A stretch of 18,168 nt of DNA from Savagea sp. (GTDB lineage Bacteria > Bacillota > Bacilli > Bacillales_A > Planococcaceae): NCBI GenBank assembly GCA_030146155.1, contig JASLCF010000222.1, positions 1 through 18,168 of the forward strand, written 5' to 3'. Below the pieces are notes generated by a model, which saw only the letters and a list, made by a program, of their open reading frames with translations, was not told where the DNA came from and did no database searches. The translations under genes and the position numbers were made by a program. Within the stretch, counting starts at the first letter, position 1. The number at the start of each line of letters is the position of its first letter. This document shows positions 5,411 to 12,987 of the stretch, piece by piece.

Positions 5411-5725
5411 TTACGATTGAAAGATTAAATCCTTATCGCTTTCTATGATCAAAGATGGGCTATATGCTCTATCTGACTGCACTATGCTTATTTTCCAATC
5501 CTTTGGCACTGGCGTATCTTCGTTAACCTGAGAAATCCCAAGCAACCAAGTATCATTATAATATCGACCAATAACCAAAGCGCTATTTAATCCATCACTT
5601 ACAACTATTTGCGCGTAGTCATTAAAGCAATCGACTTCATCAACTGGAATGGTATTACCATCATCTTTATGCTCATACACCACAACAAGATCATCAGAAG
5701 CACCAACAAATTCTATTTTTTTCAT
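5411..5725 (-). CDS. Hypothetical protein (104 aa), last gene of the main leftward operon
   Basis: A mostly beta-type acidic protein: MKKIEFVGASDDLVVVYEHKD, ALVIGRYYNDTWLLGIS, and a tail SPSLIIESDKDLIF. The ATG at 5725 follows GAGGTAAAT, 15 bases after the SSB stop, and the operon terminator comes after the stop. The position next to SSB suggests use in replication or recombination, but the sequence itself gives no clue to function. Confidence 0.75.
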   Translation of the reverse strand: MKKIEFVGASDDLVVVYEHKDDGNTIPVDEVDCFNDYAQIVVSDGLNSALVIGRYYNDTWLLGISQVNEDTPVPKDWKISIVQSDRAYSPSLIIESDKDLIFQS

Positions 5726-5740
5726 ATTTACCTCATTTAA

Positions 5741-6250
5741 TTAAAACGGAACATCATCATCAAAATCAGGAACATCATTACCACTTTGCCCATGATTATT
5801 ACCACCATAACCGGAATTATTACCATATTGAGAGCCATTATTACCAGCTCCGGCATTATTTCCGCCATAACTGCCACCCTGACCACCATAATTATTACCA
5901 TTTTGATGGGCTGGGTTGCCACCTAACATCTGCAACTCATTAGCGTTAATATCTGTACTATAACGCTCAATTCCTTGCTTATCTGTATACTTGCTAGTCC
6001 TTAATGAACCCTCAACATATATCTGGCTTCCTTTTCGCAAATACTGCCCGACAGTTTCAGCAAGACGACCAAAAAAAACGACTCTATGCCATTCTGTCCG
6101 TTCTTGTAATTTACCTGTATTTCTATCTTTCCAAGCTTCTGAGGTTGCGAGTGATATTGTTGTTACCGCGCTTCCTCCAGCCGTATATCTAACATCAGGA
6201 TCACCACCAAGACGACCAACCAAAATAACCTTATTTATTCCTCGTGACAT
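5741..6250 (-). CDS. ssb: Single-stranded DNA-binding protein (169 aa)
   Basis: Binds and protects ssDNA during replication and recombination, and recruits partners through its C-terminal tip. The OB fold occupies residues 1-110: MSRGINKVILVGRLGGDPD, EWHRVVFFGRLAE and YVEGSLRTSKYTD. The Trp residues matching E. coli W40 and W54 are present, while the W88 position is Tyr. A Gly/Asn/Gln-rich linker follows, then the acidic tip DFDDDVPF, close to E. coli DFDDDIPF, so it should bind host SSB partners. Length is normal. Its start overlaps the 3' end of the membrane/coiled-coil gene by 16 bases. Confidence 0.97.
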   Translation of the reverse strand: MSRGINKVILVGRLGGDPDVRYTAGGSAVTTISLATSEAWKDRNTGKLQERTEWHRVVFFGRLAETVGQYLRKGSQIYVEGSLRTSKYTDKQGIERYSTDINANELQMLGGNPAHQNGNNYGGQGGSYGGNNAGAGNNGSQYGNNSGYGGNNHGQSGNDVPDFDDDVPF

Positions 6251-6456
6251 TTTTCACCCTCAACCTTTAGCGATGCGATTAATTTCAGCATTTCATTTCC
6301 TTTTTCAACTTCTGAATTGCGCATTGCCAATAACACATCTAATGTATTTTCAAGTATTTTTATTCTTCTTTTTTCTTGATTTATCTCTCTAAATCTTAAA
6401 TATTGACTAATCAATAAAAGAACGACAACTATTGAAACTATAATATAATCTTCCAT
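6235..6456 (-). CDS. Small membrane-anchored coiled-coil protein (73 aa)
   Basis: Residues about 4-20 (YIIVSIVVVLLLISQYL) form one membrane helix. The remainder is charged and helical (EINQEKRRIKILENTLDVLLAMRN, VEKGNEMLKLIASLKVEG) and may be a coiled coil in the cytoplasm. It starts 3 bases after the upstream stop with no strong ribosome site, suggesting coupling, and its end overlaps the SSB start by 16 bases. The single-helix plus coiled-coil shape resembles Rz-type spanins, but the early-operon location argues against lysis. Function unknown. Confidence 0.65.
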   Translation of the reverse strand: MEDYIIVSIVVVLLLISQYLRFREINQEKRRIKILENTLDVLLAMRNSEVEKGNEMLKLIASLKVEGEKCHEE

Positions 6457-6459
6457 TTT

Positions 6460-6774
6460 TTACATAACGCCTATAAGTTTACTTGAAACAGCTTTATCCC
6501 AACTCTCCTTATCTGGATAAAGATCAATAGAGTACTTAATCTTTCTCCAAATACGATACTGAGGCAATCCGCTTTTCATGATCTCTCTAACATGAACGAT
6601 ATTATCTTCCTCAAGATCTCTTATTGCCATAATCGCTACTTTTGAAGAGTTGCTACTATGAATAGCGAATCTTCTCATCATGTTTCTCTTTACGTTTTCA
6701 AGTTGAGCATTAGAATACATTGTGTACATATGACCAACCCCAAAACCATAAACTTTTATCTCCCACCTACTCAT
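6460..6774 (-). CDS. Hypothetical protein (104 aa)
   Basis: Basic protein starting MSRWEIKVYGFGVGHMYTMYSN, followed by a helical Arg-rich part (NVKRNMMRRFAI) and a C-terminal WRKIKYSIDLYPDKESWDKA. The start at 6774 has GAGGGTG at good spacing and overlaps the DUF3850 gene by 8 bases; an in-frame start at 6792 would extend the overlap without a better ribosome site. No family recognised. The high basic charge would allow nucleic acid binding. Confidence 0.7.
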   Translation of the reverse strand: MSRWEIKVYGFGVGHMYTMYSNAQLENVKRNMMRRFAIHSSNSSKVAIMAIRDLEEDNIVHVREIMKSGLPQYRIWRKIKYSIDLYPDKESWDKAVSSKLIGVM

Positions 6775-7024
6775 TTTCACCCTCAAAATCAATCAAGCTA
6801 AAAATAACATAATCAGGATCAAGCCCATCATAATCACTTAAGACAAAGCCTATTTTCTTTTTAATGGGCTTACTACTCGTATACTCTCCGCGATAAAAAT
6901 CATGTAGAGTTACTGTATCACCAGCCTTAAAATTACGATCATTAAGTCGTATTTCAAATGTTTTCTCTCCCAGTGCTACTTGCCTGTAAAAAAACGGAGT
7001 TATTTTTAAATCATGATGAGCCAT
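6767..7024 (-). CDS. DUF3850 (ASCH-like) domain protein (85 aa)
   Basis: Matches the DUF3850 pattern in order: HDLKITPFFYRQVALGEKTFEIRLNDR at residues 4-30, FKAGDTVTLHDF at 32-43, and the closing DPDYVIFSLIDF. DUF3850 belongs to the ASCH/PUA-like folds, small domains thought to bind RNA; the LKI..F...GEKTFEIR.ND core is intact and the length is typical. GGGAGAGG lies before the ATG at 7024. The downstream gene starts inside its last codons. Within the operon it might act on translation or RNA stability, but that is inference. Confidence 0.88.
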   Translation of the reverse strand: MAHHDLKITPFFYRQVALGEKTFEIRLNDRNFKAGDTVTLHDFYRGEYTSSKPIKKKIGFVLSDYDGLDPDYVIFSLIDFEGENE

Positions 7025-7035
7025 TATACCTCTCC

Positions 7036-7461
7036 CTATATGTAATGTTCCTCGATATAATCCTTAACGCTTTCAATGATAGCCTCTTCTGGCATAGCCA
7101 TTTCAACGGCATGACCTAACCAGTAGAGGATCGCATTAAAAACCTTATTATCCCTGTTATATTTGCTCACTCTTAAAACATGAACATTAAAAAACTCTTG
7201 TATTTGCTTTGCTACCTCTCTTTGAGCTTTTTTCCCAACTTCGTAGCCTTTGGCATCAACAAACCAGCCTCTTACAAAATCAACCGCTGTTCCTGTTTCA
7301 ATGTGAGAGTATATTTCATCGCATTCCTCTTCTGTCAATGTAAACCCTGTGAAATCTAATATCTCGATAATGTACTTATCGTTATATTTTTTTAGGTTTT
7401 TAGAACACCAGTTGAGAACAACCGCATTAATAAGATCGTTAGTTACCTTTACTTTCGCCAT
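7036..7461 (-). CDS. Hypothetical protein (141 aa)
   Basis: Largely helical protein: NDLINAVVLNWCSKNLKKYND, FTLTEEECDEIYSHIE, KKAQREVAKQIQEFFNVHVLRVSKY, and a C-terminal acidic helix EEAIIESVKDYIEEHYI. No catalytic motif is visible and I do not recognise the family. AGGTGAGGT precedes the ATG at 7461. It follows the Cys-rich gene by 15 bases in the same operon. Confidence 0.7.
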   Translation of the reverse strand: MAKVKVTNDLINAVVLNWCSKNLKKYNDKYIIEILDFTGFTLTEEECDEIYSHIETGTAVDFVRGWFVDAKGYEVGKKAQREVAKQIQEFFNVHVLRVSKYNRDNKVFNAILYWLGHAVEMAMPEEAIIESVKDYIEEHYI

Positions 7462-7476
7462 TACCTCACCTTTAAA

Positions 7477-7665
7477 CTAATCATCTTCGTGCCAATCGCA
7501 CTCACCACATAAAAGCGGCGATTCATTATGGCACTTTGAACAGGGAGCATTTATAAAGCAAGTACATGAAGAATCGCCCATATCATCTTCATGCTCTAAA
7601 ACACCGATCCCACAATCACAAGTATCGCCGCTTATCTTCCCATCATTTTTCATACAAATACCCAT
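7477..7665 (-). CDS. Cys-rich putative metal-binding protein (62 aa)
   Basis: Contains ten Cys in 62 residues: CDCGIG, CTCF, CSKCHNES, LCGECDWHEDD. The paired CxC and CxxC motifs could hold two zinc ions. The start is 7665 or 7653, both preceded by GGG-type sites; the longer one overlaps the Fis-like gene by 23 bases. Small proteins of this kind are frequent in phage early operons, but no function is assigned. Confidence 0.65.
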   Translation of the reverse strand: MGICMKNDGKISGDTCDCGIGVLEHEDDMGDSSCTCFINAPCSKCHNESPLLCGECDWHEDD

Positions 7666-7882
7666 ATTTTTTCACCCATTCTTTTTGAGACATTCCCAGA
7701 TATTTACGCGCTGCCGTTCTACTCAACCCAACCAATTTAGCAGCATCAGTAAAATTACCACGACATTTAATCATTGCCTCGTGAATCGCGCACTTATACA
7801 AGCTTCTAGCCAGATAATGCGCGTTTATGCCTATTTCTTTAGCCTCTAAGTTAAAACTATTTAAAATATTATCAATCATCAT
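7643..7882 (-). CDS. Fis-type helix-turn-helix protein (about 79 aa), NinH-like
   Basis: The C-terminal half carries a Fis/NtrC-type HTH: IHEAMIKCRGNFTDAAKLVGLSRTAARKYL at residues about 35-64, with the classic GN.T.AA..LG.SR pattern and an Arg-Lys-rich recognition helix. Lambda NinH has a similar Fis-like HTH. It should bind DNA, perhaps bending it as Fis does. The only other candidate DNA-binding regulators in the window are weak, so it might read the repeated operator, but Fis-type proteins usually bind degenerate sites. The start could be GTG 7885, ATG 7882 or ATG 7879; GGTGTG precedes them all. Confidence 0.82.
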   Translation of the reverse strand: MMIDNILNSFNLEAKEIGINAHYLARSLYKCAIHEAMIKCRGNFTDAAKLVGLSRTAARKYLGMSQKEWVKKYGYLYEK

Positions 7883-7890
7883 CACACCAA

Positions 7891-8352
7891 TTAAAAAAGG
7901 CTCATTTGCCCGTAATCTTCTAAAATTTCCTTTTCAGATTTTTGCTTACCATACTTTCTCTCAAATCTTACTTCACCAGTTTCACGATACTTATACTCAA
8001 AATATAAATCCTCCCAAACTCGATGAATCTCCATAGAAAGATCATAATCAGATAACAAAAGACCATTTCCATTACTTTTTTTTGATGTTCTCAGCCTAGA
8101 GCCAACCTCAAAAGCCACTCTCTCCATGAATCTATAAAGTTGCTCATCACTGAATTTAGAAACATTTGCATAAATAAAATCTGCATCAAAAAGTTGATAT
8201 TGAAGGGGAGCAGTAAAATACTTGAATATATCTGTTTTTTCATAAAGAAATATCACATCATTATTTGAAATAGCATCTAATATCTCTTTACTATAAACAT
8301 GCTTAAGAAGTTGATCTTTATTAGAAAAGGACTTAAATGCTGAATCACTCAT
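7891..8352 (-). CDS. Hypothetical protein with C-terminal clamp-binding-like motif (153 aa)
   Basis: Body of unknown family, rich in aromatic and charged residues (DADFIYANVSKFSDEQLYRFMERVAFEVGS, then VWEDLYFEYKYRE). The last six residues are GQMSLF. Bacterial sliding-clamp partners carry a QL[SD]LF-type pentapeptide, often at a terminus, so QMSLF is a good fit for binding the host beta clamp. Placed immediately after the exonuclease gene (1 base apart), it could tie recombination to the replisome. GGAGATAAA precedes the ATG at 8352. Confidence 0.75.
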   Translation of the reverse strand: MSDSAFKSFSNKDQLLKHVYSKEILDAISNNDVIFLYEKTDIFKYFTAPLQYQLFDADFIYANVSKFSDEQLYRFMERVAFEVGSRLRTSKKSNGNGLLLSDYDLSMEIHRVWEDLYFEYKYRETGEVRFERKYGKQKSEKEILEDYGQMSLF

Positions 8353-8353
8353 T

Positions 8354-9010
8354 TTATCTCCAATATCTTTTTATCAATTGGCTCTTGTTGTAAAGAGCCT
8401 CTTCGATCTTCTCTTCTAAAATTCTAATAAATTGATCATTTCTCTCAATATCAAATTCAATATATTCATGATCAGGAAAATCAGGATTATAGATAACGCA
8501 CGTTGTAGCATCATTACCAGAACAGGATAGACCGGCTTGAACCTGAGTATTATAGCTATCATCTAAGAATCTAAATGATGCTGGCTTATCCCTAAAGGCT
8601 TTAAGATGCTCATAAAAATTCTTAGCTTCCAAGCACTTTATTTCCAAGTTTTTATAGTCTTTATACAACCCATCAGGACTTATAAAAAAATCGATTATGC
8701 TTTTATGATTGATGCCTCCAACCTGCAAAACATCTCTACGATCTGCCTTTGCTATTTCAAACATTGAACGCGCTTCATCTTCAAGAGCATTACCTCGCTT
8801 CATAGCCTTAGTTTTAACGAGTCCAATCTCAGCAGTTGAAACCTCCTCGATAACGAGGAGATCAACCGCATCAGAGGCACTTTTACCGCCAACCCATATA
8901 GCATGAGCCATTGTGCCAGTAATTTTACCTCTTCTCAGGGTAAGCCATTCTGGCGAACCCTGAACAACATCTAAGATTAAACCCGCTTCATTTCTAGCGA
9001 ATTTACTCAT
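8354..9010 (-). CDS. YqaJ/lambda-exonuclease-type recombinase nuclease (218 aa)
   Basis: Resects dsDNA ends 5' to 3' to give the ssDNA used by the annealing protein. Family motifs are in order: QGSPEWLTLRRGKITGT (residues 17-33), KRGNALEDEARSMFE (71-85), ISPDGLY (110-116), LEIKC (122-126) and YNTQVQAGL (153-161). The likely metal and catalytic residues are E77, D113, E123 and K125, matching lambda Exo E85, D119, E129 and K131. Length matches lambda Exo (226). The ATG at 9010 lies inside the end of the ERF gene, an 8-base overlap typical of exonuclease-annealase pairs. Confidence 0.93.
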   Translation of the reverse strand: MSKFARNEAGLILDVVQGSPEWLTLRRGKITGTMAHAIWVGGKSASDAVDLLVIEEVSTAEIGLVKTKAMKRGNALEDEARSMFEIAKADRRDVLQVGGINHKSIIDFFISPDGLYKDYKNLEIKCLEAKNFYEHLKAFRDKPASFRFLDDSYNTQVQAGLSCSGNDATTCVIYNPDFPDHEYIEFDIERNDQFIRILEEKIEEALYNKSQLIKRYWR

Positions 9011-9653
9011 CAAACATCACCTCATTATCATCAACAGCATCATCAGAGATATGGCTTGATATACTTTCAAGAACATCAGCACCAACACCAGATAAATAAG
9101 CTCTCATTTTGATGCCAAGACCTTCATACCAAGCGTTATACTTAGCTCTTCCTAGCTTCGCTTGCTCAATACCCTGATCTTTTAGTTGATTTATATCAAA
9201 ATCACCCTGTTTTACTGCAAGCTCAATATCCGGTATAAGCTCATTTTCATCATCAACTTGAGCAACGCCAGCCATAGCCGACAGCATATATCTCCGCAGA
9301 TATGTTATAGCTGATCCTAGTTGCTGAATCACCGCCATTCCATCAGCACCAGTAACGAAAGGCATCGGCATAGTTGCCTGTATATATTGACCTGATTTAT
9401 GAGTGATAATAGTTGTAAGATATTGAGTTTCAACGCCTTCAACCTTTTCACCGTGAGGCATTTGCACCACACCAAGATCATTTTCAACAAAAGGCTTTCT
9501 TAAAACAGAGAGAACATTGCTTAAATCAGCATATTTAAACCCACCACCATCAGAATTAGCATGAGCATGAAGGATACCAGCTTGAGCCTTTGCAAATGCG
9601 GCGAACATTTCAGCCATATCAGCCGCATTATCACTACTAAATTTTATATTCAT
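9003..9653 (-). CDS. erf: ERF-family ssDNA annealing recombinase (216 aa)
   Basis: Single-strand annealing protein, named after P22 Erf, acting with the downstream exonuclease. The ERF domain covers residues about 12-140: MFAAFAKAQAGILHAHAN, FKYADLSNVLSVLRKPF and the diagnostic MAVIQQLGSAITYLRRYMLSAMAGVAQVDDE. The C-terminal third is less conserved and ends in an acidic DDAVDDNEVMFDE, as is common for annealing proteins that contact partners. AGGTGAAACA precedes the ATG at 9653. Neighbours (coiled-coil protein before, exonuclease after) form the usual recombination module. Confidence 0.94.
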   Translation of the reverse strand: MNIKFSSDNAADMAEMFAAFAKAQAGILHAHANSDGGGFKYADLSNVLSVLRKPFVENDLGVVQMPHGEKVEGVETQYLTTIITHKSGQYIQATMPMPFVTGADGMAVIQQLGSAITYLRRYMLSAMAGVAQVDDENELIPDIELAVKQGDFDINQLKDQGIEQAKLGRAKYNAWYEGLGIKMRAYLSGVGADVLESISSHISDDAVDDNEVMFDE

Positions 9654-9662
9654 TGTTTCACC

Positions 9663-10781
9663 TTAATAAATGATTCTTGTATTTCTGATCTTATTTGTTG
9701 CAATAGCCACGACTATTTTTTTTGCATCTTCTTCGCTAAACCCTTGAGCAACAAAATCCTTTAATGCTTCGCTATTTTTTGTAGCTTGATTGGCTTTATC
9801 GGCTTTTCTAGCCTCAGCCTCAGCCTCAGCCTTTTCCTTTTCTTTCTTTGCCTTCTCTTCCGCCAATCTTTCGGCTTCTTTAATTCTTTGCTCAGCTCTC
9901 TTTTTTTCCGCCTCTAATGCCTCAGCAGCTCTTTTTTCTGCTTCAATCCTTGCTCTTTCAGCGGCTTCCTTTTGCTTTTCGAGAGCCTCAGCATTTCTTT
10001 TCTCTCTCTCCTCAGCTTCTATTTTTAATCTTTCAGCTTCTTTCTGGGCTTCTTCTTGAGCTTTCTTAGCGGCTTCTCTTTCGGCAATAATCCGCTTTTC
10101 ATTTTCAGCAGCTTCCTCCTCAGCCTTTCTCTTCGCCTCCTCTTCAATTTTTTTCTTTCTCTCTTCCTCCGCTTTTTTAGCAGCTTCAATCTCAGATATT
10201 TTCACGTCTTTAATCTCATTCAACTGCTTAACAGCAGTATAACGAGCGCCATCAAAAGCAACCGATTGAGCATCATCAAAAAACTCAAGATTAACGCTAT
10301 CAATATCAAGGATTGAGGCGTTTATCTCTTCCAAGCTCATTCCTTTGGCTCGCTCAACAATCCCATTGATTCTCTTGGTTTCAAGATTAACAGCGCTAGT
10401 TAACTCCTTTCTTCTAGCTTCAATTCTTCTCACTGGCTCTAATACAACCGTTCTAATGCCGTTTTCTCCATCAAGAGAATCCACAAACTCACGGCGAGCC
10501 TTACTGATAACATCAGGCACTTTTAAGGCTTCTTGATATGCCTCTTTACCAAGATCATCAACTCTATCAATACTCTTTTTAATTTTAGTTCCCAATCTTC
10601 GGCGCATTTTAAGACCTTCCTCAACATCGCCGGCATTTTCTACCGCCTCAATATCTTGAAGCTCTTCACGAGCCAATTTATCAATGACCTCAGAAAAACT
10701 CTTAAGACCCTCTCCGCCTTTTGCAAACTCGGATTTGATTGATAACTCTTGGTTAACTTCTAAAACGATTAAATCTGTCAT
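9663..10781 (-). CDS. Long coiled-coil protein of the recombination module (372 aa)
   Basis: Residues about 25-130 are helical and charged (SEVIDKLAREELQDIEAVENAG to LEPVRRIEARRKEL), resembling the DUF1351-type proteins that precede annealase genes in phages. Residues about 195-335 are an almost unbroken Ala/Glu/Lys/Arg coiled coil (repeats such as EAERLKIEAEEREKRNAE), TolA-like in composition. A small globular tail follows (EALKDFVAQGFSEEDAKKIVVAIATNKI). It may act as a scaffold for the recombination proteins. AAGGAAG precedes the ATG at 10781. The coding DNA gives long open frames on the opposite strand, which are artefacts of the A/G bias. Confidence 0.8.
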   Translation of the reverse strand: MTDLIVLEVNQELSIKSEFAKGGEGLKSFSEVIDKLAREELQDIEAVENAGDVEEGLKMRRRLGTKIKKSIDRVDDLGKEAYQEALKVPDVISKARREFVDSLDGENGIRTVVLEPVRRIEARRKELTSAVNLETKRINGIVERAKGMSLEEINASILDIDSVNLEFFDDAQSVAFDGARYTAVKQLNEIKDVKISEIEAAKKAEEERKKKIEEEAKRKAEEEAAENEKRIIAEREAAKKAQEEAQKEAERLKIEAEEREKRNAEALEKQKEAAERARIEAEKRAAEALEAEKKRAEQRIKEAERLAEEKAKKEKEKAEAEAEARKADKANQATKNSEALKDFVAQGFSEEDAKKIVVAIATNKIRNTRIIY

Positions 10782-10808
10782 TTTTGCTCTTCCTTTAAAA
10801 TTTAATTT

Positions 10809-10835
10809 GATGGGAATTTATTAGCGCCTCCCATC
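10809..10835 (-). other. Hairpin in the intergenic leader of the coiled-coil gene
   Basis: GATGGG (10809-10814) and CCCATC (10830-10835) can form a 6-bp stem with a 15-base loop in the mRNA, 28 bases before the start at 10781. There is no T-tract, so it is not a terminator; it may be an RNA processing or stability element. Confidence 0.35.
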
Positions 10836-10854
10836 GATTAACGCATAAAAAAAA

Positions 10855-11118
10855 TTAAACTTCGTTTTGTTTATCAATTTGATTTTGAATTAAAACATCA
10901 TCAGTCTTATCAACTTCGCGAGCGCTTGATAAATCCATGTAAATATCACGAACCCAGCCGCTCATTTTTGGATTTTCAAGAGCCTGTATAATTGCCTCTC
11001 TCATTAAATCCGTATTTGAAGAATCTTGAGATGCTAACTCAATCAATCTATCTCTTTCTTCTTCTGCCTCAATGGCATCTTGGTAAGGCTTTTCAAGCCA
11101 ACTATCATATCCTTTCAT
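10855..11118 (-). CDS. Conserved hypothetical phage protein (87 aa), first gene of the leftward operon
   Basis: Begins MKGYDSWLEKPYQDAIEAEEERDRLIE, a signature start of small phage proteins (MxGYDxWLExPYxD) of unknown function. The middle (MREAIIQALENPKMSGWVRDIYMDL) and the Gln/Asn-rich end (QNQIDKQNEV) show no motif. GGAGTAAGC precedes the ATG at 11118. It lies directly under the leftward promoter at 11155-11183, so it is made first and may have a regulatory or takeover role. That is inferred from position only. Confidence 0.8.
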   Translation of the reverse strand: MKGYDSWLEKPYQDAIEAEEERDRLIELASQDSSNTDLMREAIIQALENPKMSGWVRDIYMDLSSAREVDKTDDVLIQNQIDKQNEV

Positions 11119-11154
11119 GCTTACTCCAAACTGTTTAACGACTAGATGGGAACA

Positions 11155-11183
11155 ATATTAGCTTTTAAAAAATACAAATGCAA
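11155..11183 (-). promoter_or_regulatory. Main leftward early promoter
   Basis: On the minus strand -35 TTGCAT (11178-11183), 17-bp spacer, -10 TAATAT (11155-11160). It starts the 5411-11118 operon. Its -35 box forms one edge of the palindrome at 11178-11225. Confidence 0.75.
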
Positions 11184-11225
11184 GCAATATTTGAATATAA
11201 TTTATTTTCAATATTTGCTTGCAAT
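11178..11225. promoter_or_regulatory. Palindromic operator between divergent early promoters
   Basis: An outer inverted repeat with 8-bp arms GCAAGCAA (11180-11187) and TTGCTTGC (11215-11222) encloses an operator-like core at 11191-11211 made of TTGAATATAA and TTATTTTCAA halves. The arms match at 13 of 16 positions over their full length. The core copy sits midway between the two -35 boxes, so one bound protein could shut both promoters. Confidence 0.75.
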
Positions 11226-11247
11226 AAATACAATTCTATCCTATATT
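11219..11247 (+). promoter_or_regulatory. Main rightward early promoter
   Basis: -35 TTGCAA (11219-11224), 17-bp spacer, -10 TATATT (11242-11247). It mirrors the leftward promoter across the palindrome and drives the methyltransferase and replication operon, whose first start codon is at 11288. Confidence 0.78.
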
Positions 11248-11287
11248 TCATACTCAATTATTCAAAAATAAACGTGGAGCTTGTGAG

Positions 11288-12760
11288 ATGTTTAATGAAA
11301 TTAGTATCAACAACCGTTATGAGTTATTGATTGAGGATTGCAAAAAAGAAAAGATAAAGGCGATTTCAGCACTAGATCATTTCTTTGAAAATCCTGATAT
11401 TGATTATCTTTGGGATTTAGGCAGTTCAATATCAAGCAACCAGAAGTTAAACCCTTCTCAGCAAAAATTGCCAAGTCTTAATTACGTTAGAGGATTCTTG
11501 GACAAGGAAACAGTTTTAAAGCAAATAGATTCTCTTTACTGGGGTAGATTGTTCAAAGAAACAAACATATTGAGCTATACATCTTCTTCTATTCGTGAAG
11601 AGTGGAATAATCAAATTTATAATTGTGAAGTTCCTGAATTTAATATCAACTCAGTTCGCCCAACTATCTCAAGCTTGATAAAAGACTTGCCAGAGCTTTT
11701 CTCTCAAAGATTAAGAGATGCTCATGATGTTTTATCGAGATCACACAAGACAAATAAAGCGCAACGATTCGGAAAGCGCATGATCTTCCAAGTTGCCACG
11801 CCTAATAACTGGGGAAGTTACAATATGAGTGATCGAACCACTGGCGCTATAAACGATATTAGATCGACAATATCGCAATTATTCGGAGGTCAACAATTCA
11901 ACTACTGGGATACAAGAGATGAGCTGAACAACAATCTTTTCAGAAAGGGGAAGTTTAACGAGTGGATCAAGATTGATCGGTTTATTGCCGTTAAAATATT
12001 TATGAAAGGAACGTGCCATTTAGAAATTGATCCGTTAATTTGCGACAAGCTAAACTCTCTCTTATCTGATAACACTATCCCAGATATGAGCGCATCTTGG
12101 TATCAAGCAGAACAAAGAAAAAAAGAAACTGAATTTCATGATCTTGCAAATATGATGATCTCTACTGAGCTTCTAAAAGCTATCAGAGATGATAAGCCAA
12201 ACGGCGATTATTTCTGGGATTATATTGAACATGGAACATACGACCATAAACCAGTTTTACAATATGTTGCTGATACCGGCTTTATTCCTGAATACAAATC
12301 TCATCAATTCTATCCCACGCCTCCAATCATAGCGGAAAGAATAAGAGAAGAATTAAAGCATACCCCTATTAGAAAAACGATCTTAGAGCCAAGCGCTGGC
12401 ACTGGGAGGCTAATAGATAAATTATGCAAAGACAATATAACGGCAATCGATATCGCCCCTCTACATTGCGAAATTTTAAAGGCTAAAGGGTTTTATGATG
12501 TTATCAATATGGATTTCTTAGACTACCCAGAACATCATAAATTTGACGTTATTTTGATGAATCCGCCATACAGCAAATCAAGAGCATTAACTCACATCAA
12601 CAAAGCCAAGAAGCACCTAAATAAAGGAGGTTTTATATTGGCAGTAGTGCCATCTGGCAAGATCACCAATGAAATGGAAGTAATAGAGGAATTTAAGGGC
12701 GTATTTGATAACACGAACATCAATACCGCACTCGTTAGAATCAATGGAGAAACGAAATGA
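11288..12760 (+). CDS. DUF4942-type N6-adenine DNA methyltransferase (490 aa)
   Basis: The N-terminal two thirds (about 90-330) fit DUF4942, which accompanies methyltransferase domains in phages and plasmids; PELFSQRLRDAHDVLSRS and AVKIFMKGTCHLEI are recognisable parts. The C-terminal domain has HQFYPTPPIIAERI near 339-352, SAM-binding motif I LEPSAGTGRLI at 366-376, and the catalytic motif IV NPPY at 425-428, typical of adenine-N6 methylases. There is no specificity domain and no restriction partner. As the first rightward gene it may protect phage DNA early, or act on promoters or the origin. Start: GGAG and GTGAG precede the ATG at 11288. Confidence 0.88.
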   Translation: MFNEISINNRYELLIEDCKKEKIKAISALDHFFENPDIDYLWDLGSSISSNQKLNPSQQKLPSLNYVRGFLDKETVLKQIDSLYWGRLFKETNILSYTSSSIREEWNNQIYNCEVPEFNINSVRPTISSLIKDLPELFSQRLRDAHDVLSRSHKTNKAQRFGKRMIFQVATPNNWGSYNMSDRTTGAINDIRSTISQLFGGQQFNYWDTRDELNNNLFRKGKFNEWIKIDRFIAVKIFMKGTCHLEIDPLICDKLNSLLSDNTIPDMSASWYQAEQRKKETEFHDLANMMISTELLKAIRDDKPNGDYFWDYIEHGTYDHKPVLQYVADTGFIPEYKSHQFYPTPPIIAERIREELKHTPIRKTILEPSAGTGRLIDKLCKDNITAIDIAPLHCEILKAKGFYDVINMDFLDYPEHHKFDVILMNPPYSKSRALTHINKAKKHLNKGGFILAVVPSGKITNEMEVIEEFKGVFDNTNINTALVRINGETK

Positions 12761-12987
12761 AAGTAAGAGTTTTTAAACAAAACAATAACCATCATGGGCT
12801 TGAGGTTATTACAGTTGAAATTTCCGACTATTGCCAGCAATGCGGAAAGAAAAGAGGATTGCCATACGATCACCAGCAATACATTGATGGGGCGACTTAC
12901 TCAGTAAATAGATGGGATAATCCTTGCGGTCATATTGACTATTACCCAGAAGTGATAAAAGAAGCCCAAAAAAAAGCCGGCGAATAG
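12757..12987 (+). CDS. Hypothetical Cys-motif protein (76 aa)
   Basis: Starts in an ATGA overlap with the methyltransferase stop, with GGAG 8 bases upstream. Contains YCQQCGKKRG (CxxC) near residues 26-35 and CGHIDYYPEV near 57-66, a possible zinc site of Cys-Cys-Cys-His type. Position right after the methyltransferase suggests a partner or regulator, but this is not supported by any motif. Its last codons enter the hairpin at 12976-12995. Confidence 0.72.
   Translation: MKVRVFKQNNNHHGLEVITVEISDYCQQCGKKRGLPYDHQQYIDGATYSVNRWDNPCGHIDYYPEVIKEAQKKAGE

Noticed and set aside
5737..5922. Met/Val-rich leftward frame within ssb
   Set aside because: Out-of-frame reading of the Gly/Asn linker codons of SSB.
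9790..10742. Long rightward open frames opposite the coiled-coil gene
   Set aside because: Ser/Phe/Leu-rich shadows caused by the Ala/Glu/Lys codon bias of the leftward gene; no ribosome sites.
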